A stretch of 64,000 nucleotides of DNA from Tetracladium setigerum (GCA_031472005.1 PZJY01000008.1:310001-374000), one strand, 5' to 3'. Positions 44,659 to 57,285 are shown, counted from the stretch's first letter. Made by a program: numbers and translations. The notes: generated from the letters alone by a model not told the origin.

Positions 44659-47600
44659 TCAACCTGTTGTTCCAAATACCACCACTTCCTCGGCTTCAAA
44701 AGTAGAATCTTGCCTCTCCCTCAACACTTGCCAATTCCGCATCATCGGAAGCCCAATGGGAAAACGATTAATCTTGACTCTCAACTGCGTGTCTGAATTC
44801 TGCTCCTTTGTCGTGTAAACCCACAAATCACCTCCACTCTTCTCAATCCAGTATTGCTGCCCATCTTTGAGCTCCCAGGAAGAAATCCCAGGACCACAAA
44901 TTGGTTTGGCGGATGCCTGGCTGACGGCTGTGGAGAGCAATACTCCCTGCCCAGTCCATGTGGCGCTACCTTTCTTTTTGCACTTGTGGCCGGGTGCTTC
45001 GAGGCATATACCTGTCACGGCTGCGAATGTAGCGCATGATGACGAGTCCTTCAATACGCGCGCCCAAAGGTTGGACTTTGAACATTTGAGAGGGATGACA
45101 TGTAATAAGCTTGACTCATGTGGCCAGAGTAATTGAAGTTGTTTGCCGTCCTTGTCAACCCCGGTATCTTTCAGTAGCTCAAGGAAATATGTAGTCACTT
45201 GAATCATGCAATCTCTCGAACTCCCTTTGAGCGTCTTAGTCCATTCTATGAGGTCGATAGTCCCGTTGAAAGCTGCCCTTGCATCTGTCTTTATGCCTTC
45301 CCATGCTTCGAGTCCGAGATGATCGACATAAGCAAACATTGGCTCCTCGATGAGGGTTGCAATCGGAACTCTGCGTGCAACGCCGGTGCAAAGACTAAGT
45401 TGTAGTCCCCATGGCTGACAGAGTAGTCTGAAGTCAGGCATCATTTGCCAATTGTACAACATTCTGGCCTTGAGTGTGCGTCCCTTCGTCTTGTTGTAGA
45501 TATTGCCAACCTGAAGTCCAACATATTGGCCACCTTGGAATAGCGCCTGTCGCTGGGCTAATGCCCAGTAATCCGCCTCAGTACCAATGTTGTCAAGATA
45601 CGATTCGGACGCTTTGCGACACTTTTCAGAGTCTAGAGGGCATGAAGAGTGTACTGTTATCCCTCCAATCGTCAGGCGGTCTGTAATATTGAATGTTCCC
45701 AAGTCGCTGGAAGGGCTTTGATCTCGGCCCCAGTGGTACAATGGCGCTTCTTTGGAGTCCCCTTGTTTCTTTTGCACACTATTTAGCATGATGCTTCCAC
45801 CCGCGATGAGAACAGAGTGAAGGCGCTTCCCGTACGGTGCGGCTGGTTCAGAGACAAGCAAGCCAGGGCCCACGAGTCGATGATATCTTCGATCGAGCCA
45901 ACGAACCAACCTATTTCGATCTTTTTGCTCTGTGTTGAAGAATCTACGCTTTCTTTAAGGCTTCCGAAATTGTCGGACGCCTTGATTGAGAGGTTCAATA
46001 CAAATACCTCGTCTCCCACAACACCACTCATGCATCCCAACTTTTGATAATTATATTCGCCGACTAGCTTCGGGTACTTCGCATCTCCAAGACCTTCGAG
46101 AATAATAGATTTGAGAGGGTTTCGTAGAAATGGAGGCCAGAATTCGCTCGTATGTGCCTGCGAGTAGGACAGTACACCAACGAGCAATATCTGAGTGACA
46201 AGCGCGCAAGTATGGAGATCGTCAACCAAATCAATGTTTGATGGCGGGTTGATCGCATCGAGGTTTTTGTTGTCCACTGTGGATTCCTTGATGAGATTCA
46301 TAGCCGATTTTGCACAGGAACGAACATGCTTCTCACTGTTAAAGTCATAAGCATCCCTGAGTTCACTGAGATAGTGGAGTATGTCATCAACCATAATGTG
46401 AAGCATCTCAATGACCCCTGCATCATCCGTAATAAGAATCGTGATTCTGTCGCAGCAGAATTTTTTACTCTGCATGAATCGTAAAGCATTACACAAAAGG
46501 CGTGTAGCAAATACAATTCGACGGAGTTCAGAATTCTGCTCAGTATCATCGCCATTATCGGACCCATATCCTATACGCACGACGGACTCATCATCAAAAT
46601 TTGCCCTGCCAAAAGTAGTAGCTTGCTGTCCAGGCGGAAATATGCCAGCCAACCCACAACAATTGGAAACAAAATTTTGCACAGTTTCGACGAGATCAAA
46701 GTTTAGCTTTTCATCCTCGTTAAACGGGCGGGATAATTGATCAACAGATGGCGATAGATCTTCTCTAGGGGGACCAAAATGGACACAGTTTGGTAAATGA
46801 TGCCCAGGGCTTACGGAAAAAGTTTGGAAATGGCTCTCCAAGTCAAGGTCTTCTGAGGATATTACCCAAGGACTTGGGTCAACAGTGTCTGAAAGATACT
46901 CAACAATTTGTTCTGTGGAACAACTGGCTTCTTTCAGATCCTGGATCCATGCAAATTGTCCTTCGGCAACCAAGTCAAAGTGATTGCGAATAGCGTATTC
47001 CACTGCCCGACGATTTCCTTCGTTGAGAAACGTTGAGAGAATATCGGAGCCAGAAGCAGCTTTGTCCCGTACACTCGAGAACACCTCCGTAATATCGTTC
47101 TCGTATGGCTTTTCGATGTCACGGTGAAGGTTCTGGGGATTTTGTGGAGTGCAATTTTCACATGCGTCGATCATCTCCTCAGTCTGTATGGAAATCCCTG
47201 CGTTTCCGATCAACGAAAATGAAGCCCAATAGTATGGATGCTTGAAGTGGTCTTCTTCCCAATCCGTCTTCTCGATTAAGTCATCTAGCCTTGCTTTTCC
47301 ATCGACTACAAACTTGTCGGGAGAAATTCCATTCTTCTCCGCGTAATCCCAATCCGTCTTAGATTCTTCGAGCAGCTGCAGCGCCATTTCTTTGGTCATA
47401 TTGTAGAGTGAAACTTGAGCATGCTGCCAAGCTTTTGCAATTGATATATCTTCTTGTGCCGCAAGTTTTCTGTAGAAAAGAATCATCAAAAGCAGAGTCT
47501 CGAGCTCGCTGACCTCCCATAAAGCACTCATACAGACTTGGGCTCCAGACTGTAGAACTGCGTGAGAAAATGCAAGGACGTCGTTCCCATTGGTGGCCTT

Positions 47601-50600
47601 TCCAGGTCCAGTGAGACACGCGCAGAAGACGACCAGCAATGCGTTAGTCCTCAACTTGGCCAGTTCCATCACCTTGAACGGTTCTGATAGTGACAGATAA
47701 GATTGCCACGGTGACAGGGCCAATTGGTGTCCATGTGTGCCAATGTGTACAATCGTAGCATGTCTATATTCGCTCGCCAATCGGGATTCGTCCAGCACCT
47801 CTGCCGTAAATGGCGGTGTTCCGAACGATCGATAGAGATTCAGCGCTTCAAAGACCACGGCCGAGAGCTCTTTGTTCGTTCTCTGATGAGAGTTAATGAT
47901 AGTGAAAAGCCTTGGTTGCTCTGAACCAATTCCTTGTCTCTCAACAAGCCTCTGTAGAGCAGCTAGGCTAGGGAGTTGTGACACCGTTTTCCGCAGGATT
48001 ATTGGTTCTTTCTTGTATAGAAGGCACCCAAATGGGAAAGATTTAAATATTAACGAGGGAACAAAAATAACATGATCAACTTGCTCAAGTAATTCGTGAA
48101 GTGGCCCAAGAATATGTTCTGAGATGATGGCTAAGTTCGCGACGAGATCAGAGTCCTTAAGTCTGGCACCTTTGTCACGCAGAGCCTTTATACATGACAA
48201 CACAGGCCTCCGCAACTCAGCTTCTTTAATAGGGCTTTGATGAGCCACCTCAACTCCCTTCCCAGTGATCCCGAGGACGATAAGACCTCCACTAGAAGTG
48301 TTGAGCTCAATCACAGCAGTTTTGGAAGCAATAGAAGAAAAGATCGTAGATGTGTTGATTTGGAATCGTGTTGCCAACAAGAGTGCGCGGGATGCTCTTG
48401 GAACACGATCCGATAACTTTTGAACTTCAATCGATTTCTCAAGGTCTCCCAACATGCCTTTGTACTTGTTGATGAGTTTTCCAAGATTCTTCAAGATTAT
48501 ATCTTGTTTCTGAAGCCTTTTCCCAAGTTCGGTTTCTCCGATCTGATCAACTCGCATCAGCCGGGACTTGTCAAGCTTAATTGGCTTCACGAGGGCCTCA
48601 AGTTCGTGTATTTGTCCACTCAAAAACTGCCTACAGGTCCAGTCCTCCAGGTGTTCAAGTTTTGTTTCATCGTTGTCGATGATCAACTCAAACAGTGTTC
48701 GGGCAAATGAATTCTCCATGAACATCATTGCTTGGACGAGCCAATCTGGAGCTGCCAAACACCAGTCCAAAGGACTCTTTTGTTCTGGTTTGGTATTTCT
48801 CAGTCGCCAAAACTGGAGTGAAATCCGAGTGAGGCCGGCGAAAAGATTTGAATGGTGGACAGTCCACCCCATGCCCCGCCTTGCACCAGAATTTACGACA
48901 TGCCATCGTTGCGTGTGCAAAGATTGTAAAGACCACAGATACCAAGAAAAAGCTTTTTCTGTCACATTGCTATGTTCATAGATGGAAGCAATATAGACCC
49001 CGAATGTCCATTGAGTGGGATCGAGTTTTGGACCATCAAGTTGGAGCAGGTCTGCAAAAGCTCGTTCCACTTCAATTAGAACTGCATAGCCCAGCTTCCA
49101 ATCTTGTGATAAGTAGCAGAGTACGATAGCTCGCTACGCAGCATTGAAGTCTATTTTTTGCACGCTTCTGATGGATGATTCTTCGAACCGGACGTCCCGC
49201 AACCCGAGAATACCCACGTGATTCCTGAAAGTAGACTCGATAGCCCGTGGAAGGATTTCACGAGCCATTTCATAACGGCAAAGCGCTGTGTAGGCAATGA
49301 TATGATGAGTAAGCTGAATATCCTTCGCGCTGTGGGTTGTTGTGCTGACTTCGAGATAACTTTCAATGCATTTGTCGAACGCCTCAACATCTGCTTGATC
49401 CAGTGCTGCGTAGGCTTGACTTATGTAATCGTTGAAGATATTCGTGAGGAGGGAAGCTGCTTCTATCTGGGAGAGTACGTCTTTCGTATGGAAGGGACTG
49501 TTAGAAGTGTTAGAAAGAGGAAGCAGAGCTAGCTGGTGTATATTGGGAAGGTAATTACTCTAGAAATTTCGGGACTATCTCCTGTACCACCTTTAGCCTG
49601 CGATATTCTTCTCCCCAAATTTGAACGGCCGTGGCGTTATTTGCTGAGCTATAAATATTCGAGACAATACGGTTGTATCCAATTAAGAGGTTGGCAACGC
49701 TCCTGCCTAGAGCCTCCTCATTCTCCTTACTTCTTGATGCAAGATTGCGAAGGTAGTCCAGGGCTTTTGTGTCCCGGCGAATCGTGTCAATGGTGACTTG
49801 AGCCGCAACGAGATTACCAGATTCATGCTTCAATTGGGCTTCTGCGAGATTGGAATGTAGGAAGCAAACCTCGTCACCAAGGGCACTAAAACATGCTTTG
49901 GCGCAGTTGAGAGATACTTGTGCAAGATCGACTCTGCCGTGATCAAGGAAAAGTCGCCTTCCGAATCTCATCATCAATATCCCTAGAAATTGTGCGAAGG
50001 CTGTGTTTCCAGAAGATTTTCCCCATGATCCAATTTTCAAGGCTCTGTCATCGACCAAAAAGTGTTCGCCGCGGCTGATATCAAGCAACAATTTATGGCA
50101 GGATATAATTTGTAAATGAGATTCGTCCAGGTAGAAGTCTTCTTCTGCGGAAGATAAATTGACGCCAGCGTCGAAGAATAAGGCTTCCGCTTCTTTCAAA
50201 TTTCCGTTCGACAAAGATTGAACAGCAGTCATGTGAAAAATACAAGCTCTTCGTAGAGCTATTGCTCCACGCAATCGAGGAGCAGCGATTCCATTGACTT
50301 GAACCAATGCAGTCGAGTAATAGCGGTCTGCTTCCTCGTTCCTGGTCAGGCGGAAAGACGACTCGGCCTTATCCCATTCCTCATTTTCCCAACCCAATAA
50401 GTGACAATCTGTTATCAGGTTGAGGGCTACAGGGCTGGTGAAAGGAGGACAAATAGTCCTATCACCTATGAGGATATAGTAACATGCTATTCCAACCCGA
50501 TCCTCCGTCTTTAGATATAGATTCCGAACATTCGCAAATGTAACCTCAGGCTCGACGTTTAGATTTTCGGGATTGATTTCGCAACTCAAACGTGTGTAGT

Positions 50601-51225
50601 ATGCATGAACAGCCTCAAGCTCCGAGTTGGCAAGAAGATTGAGAATCTGAGCGGATGGTGTATTTTCCAGGAGTGTTATTTGCGATTCGGCCGCTTCTTT
50701 CAAATGTTCGATGGCAAATTGTTTATGTAAACTTGCCGAAACCCATGTTGCAATGTAAACAGGATTAAGCTGTTGGAGCACTAAGGACTCGCACATTTCC
50801 ACAATGGACGTTATATGGTAAGAAGGAACTGGCGTGGTAAGCTTTGCTCGAGCCTCAAGCTCACATTCATGAATGATAGAGGCAGATCCTTCCATATGAG
50901 ACCGGAAACGAATCAAGGGCGGCGTCAGTCTGAAAACAATATTTAGGCGTTCATATAATCTGAGTCGTACTTTCCATTTGTCGTCAAGATTGGCCTCGTG
51001 CTGAAGAACCTCATCAAGGTATGCTTGACTGCTTCCATATTCTCCTCGTAGCATTTCGAAAATGCTTCTGAGAAGACATCGTTGCGCCAGGTCTTGTAAT
51101 GGGTTGTGAGATGAGTCCGCATTCTCAATCTTCTTGATTTCTGCCTCAATTTGCTTGAAGTCACCCCGATACTCTTCTGCAAATATGGTCCCACCGAAGA
51201 AGACTGATATGTCGTTGAATTCCAT
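44659..51225 (-). CDS. Very large TPR-CHAT protease-like protein (one frameshift, one in-frame TAG)
   Basis: Exon 1 (51225-49559) encodes helical TPR-like repeats (FLGILMMRFGRRLFLDHG, LHSNLAEAQLKHESGN). A 61-nt intron (49558-49498, CTAAC branch) joins VPKFL to DPFHTKDVL. The next part encodes more repeats, then a CHAT domain: catalytic His in HIGTHGH (about 47719-47748) and Cys in CACLTG (about 47610-47630), followed by HAVLQSGAQVCMSALW. A C-terminal region of over 800 residues ends VVVFGTTG. TAG at 49135-49137 interrupts the repeats, and the frame changes at the G run 45869-45871 (IIDSW to GPGLLV, as if one base were missing). CHAT proteins are caspase-like cysteine proteases, in some fungi and bacteria linked to regulated cell death. 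The full product would exceed 2,000 aa. It may be functional with sequence errors, or a young pseudogene. Confidence 0.82.
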
Positions 51226-52040
51226 GATAATCGAGCATCAGTCTGCTGGGATGTAGATTGTGTGGAGCAATTGTCCAGGTAGTGCACCCCTATGTATTAA
51301 AGGATGGGTGCCTTCTGAATATAGCTAGACCAAAAGAAGTTGATATTCAGCAGCCATCTGCATCACAACTCAATCTCTGGAAGTGGAGCGGCTGGATCGG
51401 TCCAAAAACAAGAACGTCCTGATATCAGTGTCTGCGGTGGCGTATCGCTTCATCATTCTATGGACGACTAAGTCTCACCCCTCTTGTGTTTCTGCAGACC
51501 TACGGAGGTAGACAGTGTCTGCCAGACAAGCATGAGCAACTGTCTTTTTGAGAAGGCAACTGCCGAGATAGCCTCTAGCTTCCCTCGCCGACATATTGGG
51601 AAGACATGATGGCTGGCTGAAATGCACCTCAAAGTCTAAAACAATCGCTTTCGTTGACCTGACCACAGATTATTTCGAGGATTGTGGTCGTCATTACTGC
51701 ACAAAAGGTGTTAGCTAGAACTCAAAGTGTCGGGAATCAGCATTCATGAGCAGGCATTGCGGAATATTTGAGACTACTCGTTATACATACCTTACAAGAT
51801 ATATAGCCAACGATGCGCATTTCCAGAAATGTAAACGTATTTCTGGGGATCAAGATATTCTGTAAATATAGTTCATGGAAGATGTATTGATACAATGTTA
51901 GTTGGCAAGTTTCGTTGAAAGCCGCAAAATCACGTGGCGATATCCTTGGCGTGGCAATCTCGCGACCGCGTTTCAATTAACCTCACCATCCGACATCTCG
52001 TCATTGCCCACAACCACCGATAGCAACATCAGCAGCAAAT
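51226..52040. promoter_or_regulatory. Divergent promoter region, TPR-CHAT / APN1
   Basis: About 800 bp between divergent starts, with a CACGTGG element near 51931-51937 and no convincing coding frame. Confidence 0.45.
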
Positions 52041-53731
52041 ATGTCTCGCCGCGCAAGCCGGAAAGTTGATTATTCAGAACCCAAAGACTCGTCCGAGGAA
52101 GAATCCATCCGCACACCGAGAAAAAAGCCTCGGATTGCACGCCCTGTCAAGCTGGAGGAGAAGGTGGTTGATCAACAGGAATTTGTGGCCGGGAGAACTG
52201 AGGGAGAGCAATTAGAAATTTCGAAGTCGATAATTGTGAAGGGAAAGGTTGTGCCGAAAGAGTCTGTTAAAGTTGATAAGGGTTCTACGAAAAGGAGGGT
52301 CGAGGAGGAAGACGAGAGCGTCAAAGCCGAGGAGGCTGTGGAGGAAACACCAAAATCTCCGCCAAAAAGAAAGATCAACAGTGTGAAAGGAAAAGCTACA
52401 CTCGAGGCACTTGAAAAGAAGAAAGCTTCCGCGAAGAGAAAGGCAAAAACGGAGCAGGAAGACGGAGAGGACGAAGTTGATGAAACCAAGGCGAAGAAGA
52501 AGCGAAAGACAAAGGAGGAAAAGGAAACAGAAGCAATGCCACTCGCTGCGCGAACCGCGGTGGTGACGCTGAAGAAAGCTATGCATATTGGTGCTCATGT
52601 GTCTGGGGCAGGAGGTAAGTCTACTGAACGAGCAAGGCAACGCGTGCTAACACTTTAGGCGTTCAAAATTCCATCAACAACGCCCTGCACATCGGTGGTA
52701 ATTCGTTTGCCTTATTCCTCAAATCCCAACGAAAATGGACAAGCCCGCCATTATCCAGCGAATCTCGCGATCAATTCAAGGCGTTCTGCCTAGAACACAA
52801 ATACGATGCTGCAAAGCATGTCTTGCCGCATGGCTCATACCTCGTGAACCTCGCACAACCCGATGCAGACAAAGCTGAGCAGGCATACAGCTGCTTTCTT
52901 GATGATTTACAGCGGTGTGAGCAATTGGGCATTAAGCTGTACAACTTCCATCCAGGAAGTACAGGACCTCATCCTCGACCGGACGCCATCCAACGGATTG
53001 CAACACAGCTGAATAAGGCACACAAAGCAACGTCAACTGTGATTACGGTCCTCGAAAATATGGCCGGGGCTGGCAATGTGATTGGATCCACCTGGGAAGA
53101 TCTTCGCGATATCATTGCTCTCGTTGAAGATAAGTCAAGAGTCGGTGTTTGCATTGATACATGTCATGCATTTGCAGCTGGACACGACTTGCGTACCCCT
53201 GAAGCTTTCAGCAAGACAATGGATAGCTTTTCCTCCATTGTGGGCATGTCGTATCTCAAGGCTCTTCACCTGAACGACTCAAAGGCGCCCTTTGAATCCA
53301 ATAGAGACCTGCATGCGAATATTGGCACGGGATTTCTTGGACTACGAGCATTTCATAGCATCGTCAATTTTGAACCGTTTCAAGGCCTACCCATGGTGCT
53401 CGAAACACCTATTGACAAAAAGGGTGCTAATGGTAAAGCTGTGGAGGACAAGGGTGTTTGGGCGGCTGAAATCAAGTTATTGGAGTCCCTGGTCGGCGCT
53501 GACCCAGAAACCAAGCATTTCAAAGAGGAAGAGAGTCGTTTGTTTGCTATGGGTGCTGAAGAGAGGAAGAAAATCCAGGATCAAGTGGATAAGAAGAAGG
53601 GCGCAGTTGATAAGAAGCAACAGAAAACCCTTGACTCCATGTTTAAGAAGCCTCCAGCGAAGAAGGGCAAAAAGGCCGCAAAAGAGGAGGAGTCAGATGT
53701 TTCTGATAGCGACGAAGGTTGCAGTCATTGA
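52041..53731 (+). CDS. APN1: AP endonuclease 1 (endonuclease IV family)
   Basis: Two exons, 52041-52614 and 52659-53731, around a 44-nt intron (GTAAGT, GCTAAC branch, TTTAG), 548 aa. An N-terminal extension of about 180 residues is Lys/Glu-rich with nuclear-localisation-like clusters (KKKRKTKEEK). The TIM-barrel follows with the metal-binding motifs: GAHVS, NFHPGS, VLENMAGAGN, CIDTCHAFAAGHD, LHLNDSK with RDLHANIG, and VLETP. The enzyme cuts DNA 5' to abasic sites and trims 3' blocks in base-excision repair. The tail is Lys-rich and contains QKTLDSMF, similar to a PCNA-binding motif. The extension is longer than in yeast Apn1, usual in filamentous fungi. Confidence 0.95.
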
Positions 53732-55056
53732 ACCAGTAATTTCCTATTTCTCGATCGCCCAACGCAATACCGCAAGTGTGAGCGTAGCGAACAAATGCGT
53801 TTATGCCGCTTCCTGTCTATCAAATAGTGTATAGTACGCCATCAATTAGCAACTAGGCAGAGAAGGACGGAGTCCGAGGATTCGGGAATCCCATGGAAGC
53901 AATCACACCCAAGTTGTTGAGTGAGAGGCCTTAGACTAATTCGTTCTCACATCAGTACCTTATTTTGCAATAAGATCATGCAAGACAGCCTGATCTCGGT
54001 TTAGATTACAAGGTGTCGACCTTGAATGATCTAAAAAGGATCGAGAATATTCCCAGAGATCTGTTTTTGCAGTATAATTTACCCTGTACAGCTGTGTCTC
54101 TTTGGTAGATGTTCATGCTTTTTGTTTATTCCAAATGTTAGACATGTCAGCATACATAGTTGACGATTAATGATATCACACCTGAGGTTTTTATTCTTTA
54201 ATTGAGTCTGCCTCGGTGAGTCCCTCCATCTTTTGATATGCACCCTCTCTTACCGCCTTTTGAGCAGTAGGTAGGTGGCCGGGCGGGCAGCGAGGTGAGC
54301 ATGGCATCCAGTGAGAAAGAAGAATTCTCACCGAATCCCAACAAACAAAGCAATCAAGTTGAAGGGGACAAAGTCATTTTAAGGTATCTCGGGTGCTACC
54401 AAGGAAACAACTTGACTGGGCATATGCAACGTCCCGCCATGATTGCTATCTGTCCCTCAAATAGTTTCTCACCATGTCATGAGCGAGAATAACAATCGAT
54501 GTGCTGGATGCTCGAATTACCAGTCAGGGAGTTTAAGTCACCTGCCGTCTCCGGGCGAACACTTTTCAGTTCGGGTTCGTCCTTATTGTGCTACACTGGT
54601 GTCGTGGCTATATATCGTGGCTATCTAGCAATGTCCCTCGACGCTGAAATGGGACTATGCTTTTGCTTCAACCGAGGACGCCAATCGAAGTGCGTAGGTT
54701 CTTGTTGAACCTGTGAATCCACCCAAAATCACCTGTTTTGCCTGTTTTGCATCAGCCTGTTTTACAGCATGTTTTGATGCATGTTCTGCATCAAATGCAA
54801 GGTATATGCCATTAGAAGGCGTATTCGAATCATCGAGCAATACGATGATGCCAAATCCCCTTAATTTGCATGTATATAAGGCCCTTATGGCACAGATTCA
54901 TTTCACCAGTCAGTTTTTCATCCTCAATCAAGCATATTCACCCCCTCAAATTCATCACTTTCGTCACCAACTCACTGATTCACTCACTACTACCGATTTC
55001 ATCACTTACATTATCATTCCAGCTATACGGCCACCCGTTCACGTGTTCTTCTAGTC
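53732..55056. other. Intergenic region with a short degenerate repeat and a TATA box
   Basis: At about 54730-54795 the element CCTGTTTTGC recurs in about five imperfect copies. A TATATAAGG box at about 54872-54880 is followed by CA-rich leader-like sequence, fitting the promoter of the next gene. No gene is seen. Confidence 0.5.
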
Positions 55057-56896
55057 CTGATATTCTCGAGATTCATCAACACCATCACCACTCCAGACCT
55101 TTTTCTAATTACTTTCTCCTCGATCGGCGGCGTTATCCTACTTCCGAGCCCGAAGAAGTTGATTTATCTGGTTCATTCTCCTCTGGCACTCCAATAGCCG
55201 ATTCCACTACTCCTTCTCCTCCTCGACCACTCACTCCCCTGACAGGGACCTCGCTTTCGAGCTCGATAGTTCTCCTTCTCGGAATCTTCCATTGCAAGAA
55301 GAAACCCATAATTACGACAGACCATTTTCATCATCAAACTTCACAGCTTTGCTGAGTCCAATACCCACCGCAAATATTCCATCCCCGATTTCTTCTCCAG
55401 AGGAATCATTCCTTCCATCTCCGCAATCTGAACAGTTTCCAAGTCCACTCTATTTGCCGAGTCCGATACTCAAACCACAGCAGTTGCCCAGCCATCATTA
55501 TTTCAATATTGCGCCTGTTCCGCTCCCATCAACTTCGTCTACACCACTTCAATTCATTCCTGAATCTTCACAACAATTAGTTCGTCTTTGTTTCATTACT
55601 CCACAACAAGTTGTGTCATCTCCATCTGTACCTCCACAGCTTCTCATCGGTCACATCTCACCTCCCAATATCTCAGAGGGCGTATCATCACGCCAAGAAA
55701 GGAAGACCATCCCCGTTCCTGCTTCACTCTTGCATGACCATCTCCCGTCAACAACCATCCCCGCAACATCATCAACTAGCAATCCGCAACGAGAAGAAAG
55801 TCTTCCACTACTAGCACAAATTCTAATCCACCAACTTCAGCTTTCAACAATTTTAATTTCTTCCGTATCTTCAAGATCAGTATTAGCACCTAGATGCACA
55901 GAAGGAATGGCATACGACACACTTAATCGTCGCGATCTCGACACAATCAGTGCGTCTATTTATCTATTTCAACCATCATCTTCCCCCAATTGAAACTAGG
56001 TACTTATAAATCCAACTTTGAAGTGAAAACGGTCGAGCATCAAACTCTAATCAACAGCCTCATCTCCCGGCACTCCTCATTCGACATCCTCTCCCGCGAC
56101 GAGAATGTCCGTCTCAGTGGTTCTCGCTTGTCTTCTTTGGCGGATAGGGATCGAGGAGTCGATGATCTGTTGAATGATGACTTGATAAGAAGGTTCGTTT
56201 TGTCTCCGTTATATCTCTTCTTCTCCTTCCTGTGCCGTACCATGTCCTCTTCTTTTAGTGTTCGCGACGATACTGACTGTCTTTGACAAGGGTAAATCTT
56301 ATCGTCCAAGTAGCAAACAACATGATATCCACTCGAAACACATACGCCGAGGTTCATCCTAAGATGATGAATGATACACGTTACCCAAGTGGCTTTGAAC
56401 GCCCGCAAAAGATAGAGGGTATGCTAGATCTGGAGGGTTTGTAGCTACCTTTTTCTCTCTTCTTTACCTCGCTTAATCTTAAATCTACTCCTAACAACAA
56501 CACGACAACCAACGCTAACAGAAACACCCAGTCAACACGGTAGACCGCCTCCTAACATGCTACAATATCCCAACCTCAACCCTCACGACCACCACCCGCA
56601 CCGCTCTTGGTCTACGCTCCACGAGTCTAACACCATCTCTCTCCCTCTTAAGCAACAACAGTAAGTCCAATCGCGAAAGAAAAGTGATCGCTCTGCTTGA
56701 GTACCTGGGTGTGCAGGTTGGTGATGAGCATACTCTTGGGAGAGGGGATTCTTTGGGGAGAGATACGCAGACAATGTGGAGAACTGATGGGTTAGGTAGG
56801 AGTGAAAATCTATTGAGGGGAAGAGGAGGGGGTTTGAGTAGTACAGCGGGGGATTTGGTAGGGGGTAGTGGGTTGTTGTTAGGGGGTTGTTGTTAG
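55057..56896 (+). CDS. Uncharacterised Ser/Pro-rich protein, four exons (start uncertain, one frame break)
   Basis: I do not recognise the family. Exons are about 55057-55949, 56000-56192, 56291-56418 and 56532-56896, joined in phase by introns of 50, 98 and 113 nt. The long first part is Ser/Pro/Thr-rich and probably disordered (VDLSGSFSSGTPIADSTTP; PSPISSPEESFLPSP). The later exons look more structured (YKSNFEVKTVEHQTLINSLISRH, VNLIVQVANNMISTRNTYAE, VNTVDRLLTCYNIPTSTL). The frame shifts at the C run 55236-55239 as if one base were missing (TP, then DRDLAFELD). No convincing start ATG was found; it may lie in an upstream exon. The C-terminus is Gly/Arg-rich, and its exact end is unsafe because of G runs. 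Confidence 0.55.
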
Positions 56897-57285
56897 GTCG
56901 GAGTGCCGGTGGATTGAGAAATTGGTGAAAAATAAGGTTGATGAAAGGAGATGGCGAGGGTAGGAGGGAGGTGAATGGTTGAGAGCTTGGTATTTGAGCA
57001 TGGTTTCGTAGATAGCAGGTTTCAAGAGACTGGTTACAATATCGTTTTCTTGGATTTTGGACTGATGTTGATTTTTAGGGGAGTTTTTGTGTTTGTATCT
57101 CAGTCCTTGTCTGGAATGTGGATAGGAGGGAGATCATAGGACAGGCGAATTCAACTTTCATCTGAGAAGCTTGATCCTCTACAAATTCCTTGATTAGGAA
57201 GACTAGCACTAGGTAGATGCAAGAAAGATCTAACCAACAACCTTTGTCTTGATCAACAAACGAACATGTGAAACCTTCTCCCCCA
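56897..57285. other. Convergent intergenic region
   Basis: 3' regions of two convergent genes; nothing further is seen. Confidence 0.5.

Noticed and set aside
45835..45910. A 68-nt intron that would remove the frame change in the CHAT gene
   Set aside because: Phase would fit, but the donor (GTTGGT) is weak and it would delete the IEDIIDSW-GPG stretch that reads as conserved; a missing G at 45869-45871 is simpler.
135..55239. Programmed ribosomal frameshifting as the cause of the homopolymer breaks
   Set aside because: It would need to occur in many unrelated genes, including twice in SLD5, without typical slippery heptamers and downstream structure; run-length error is far simpler.
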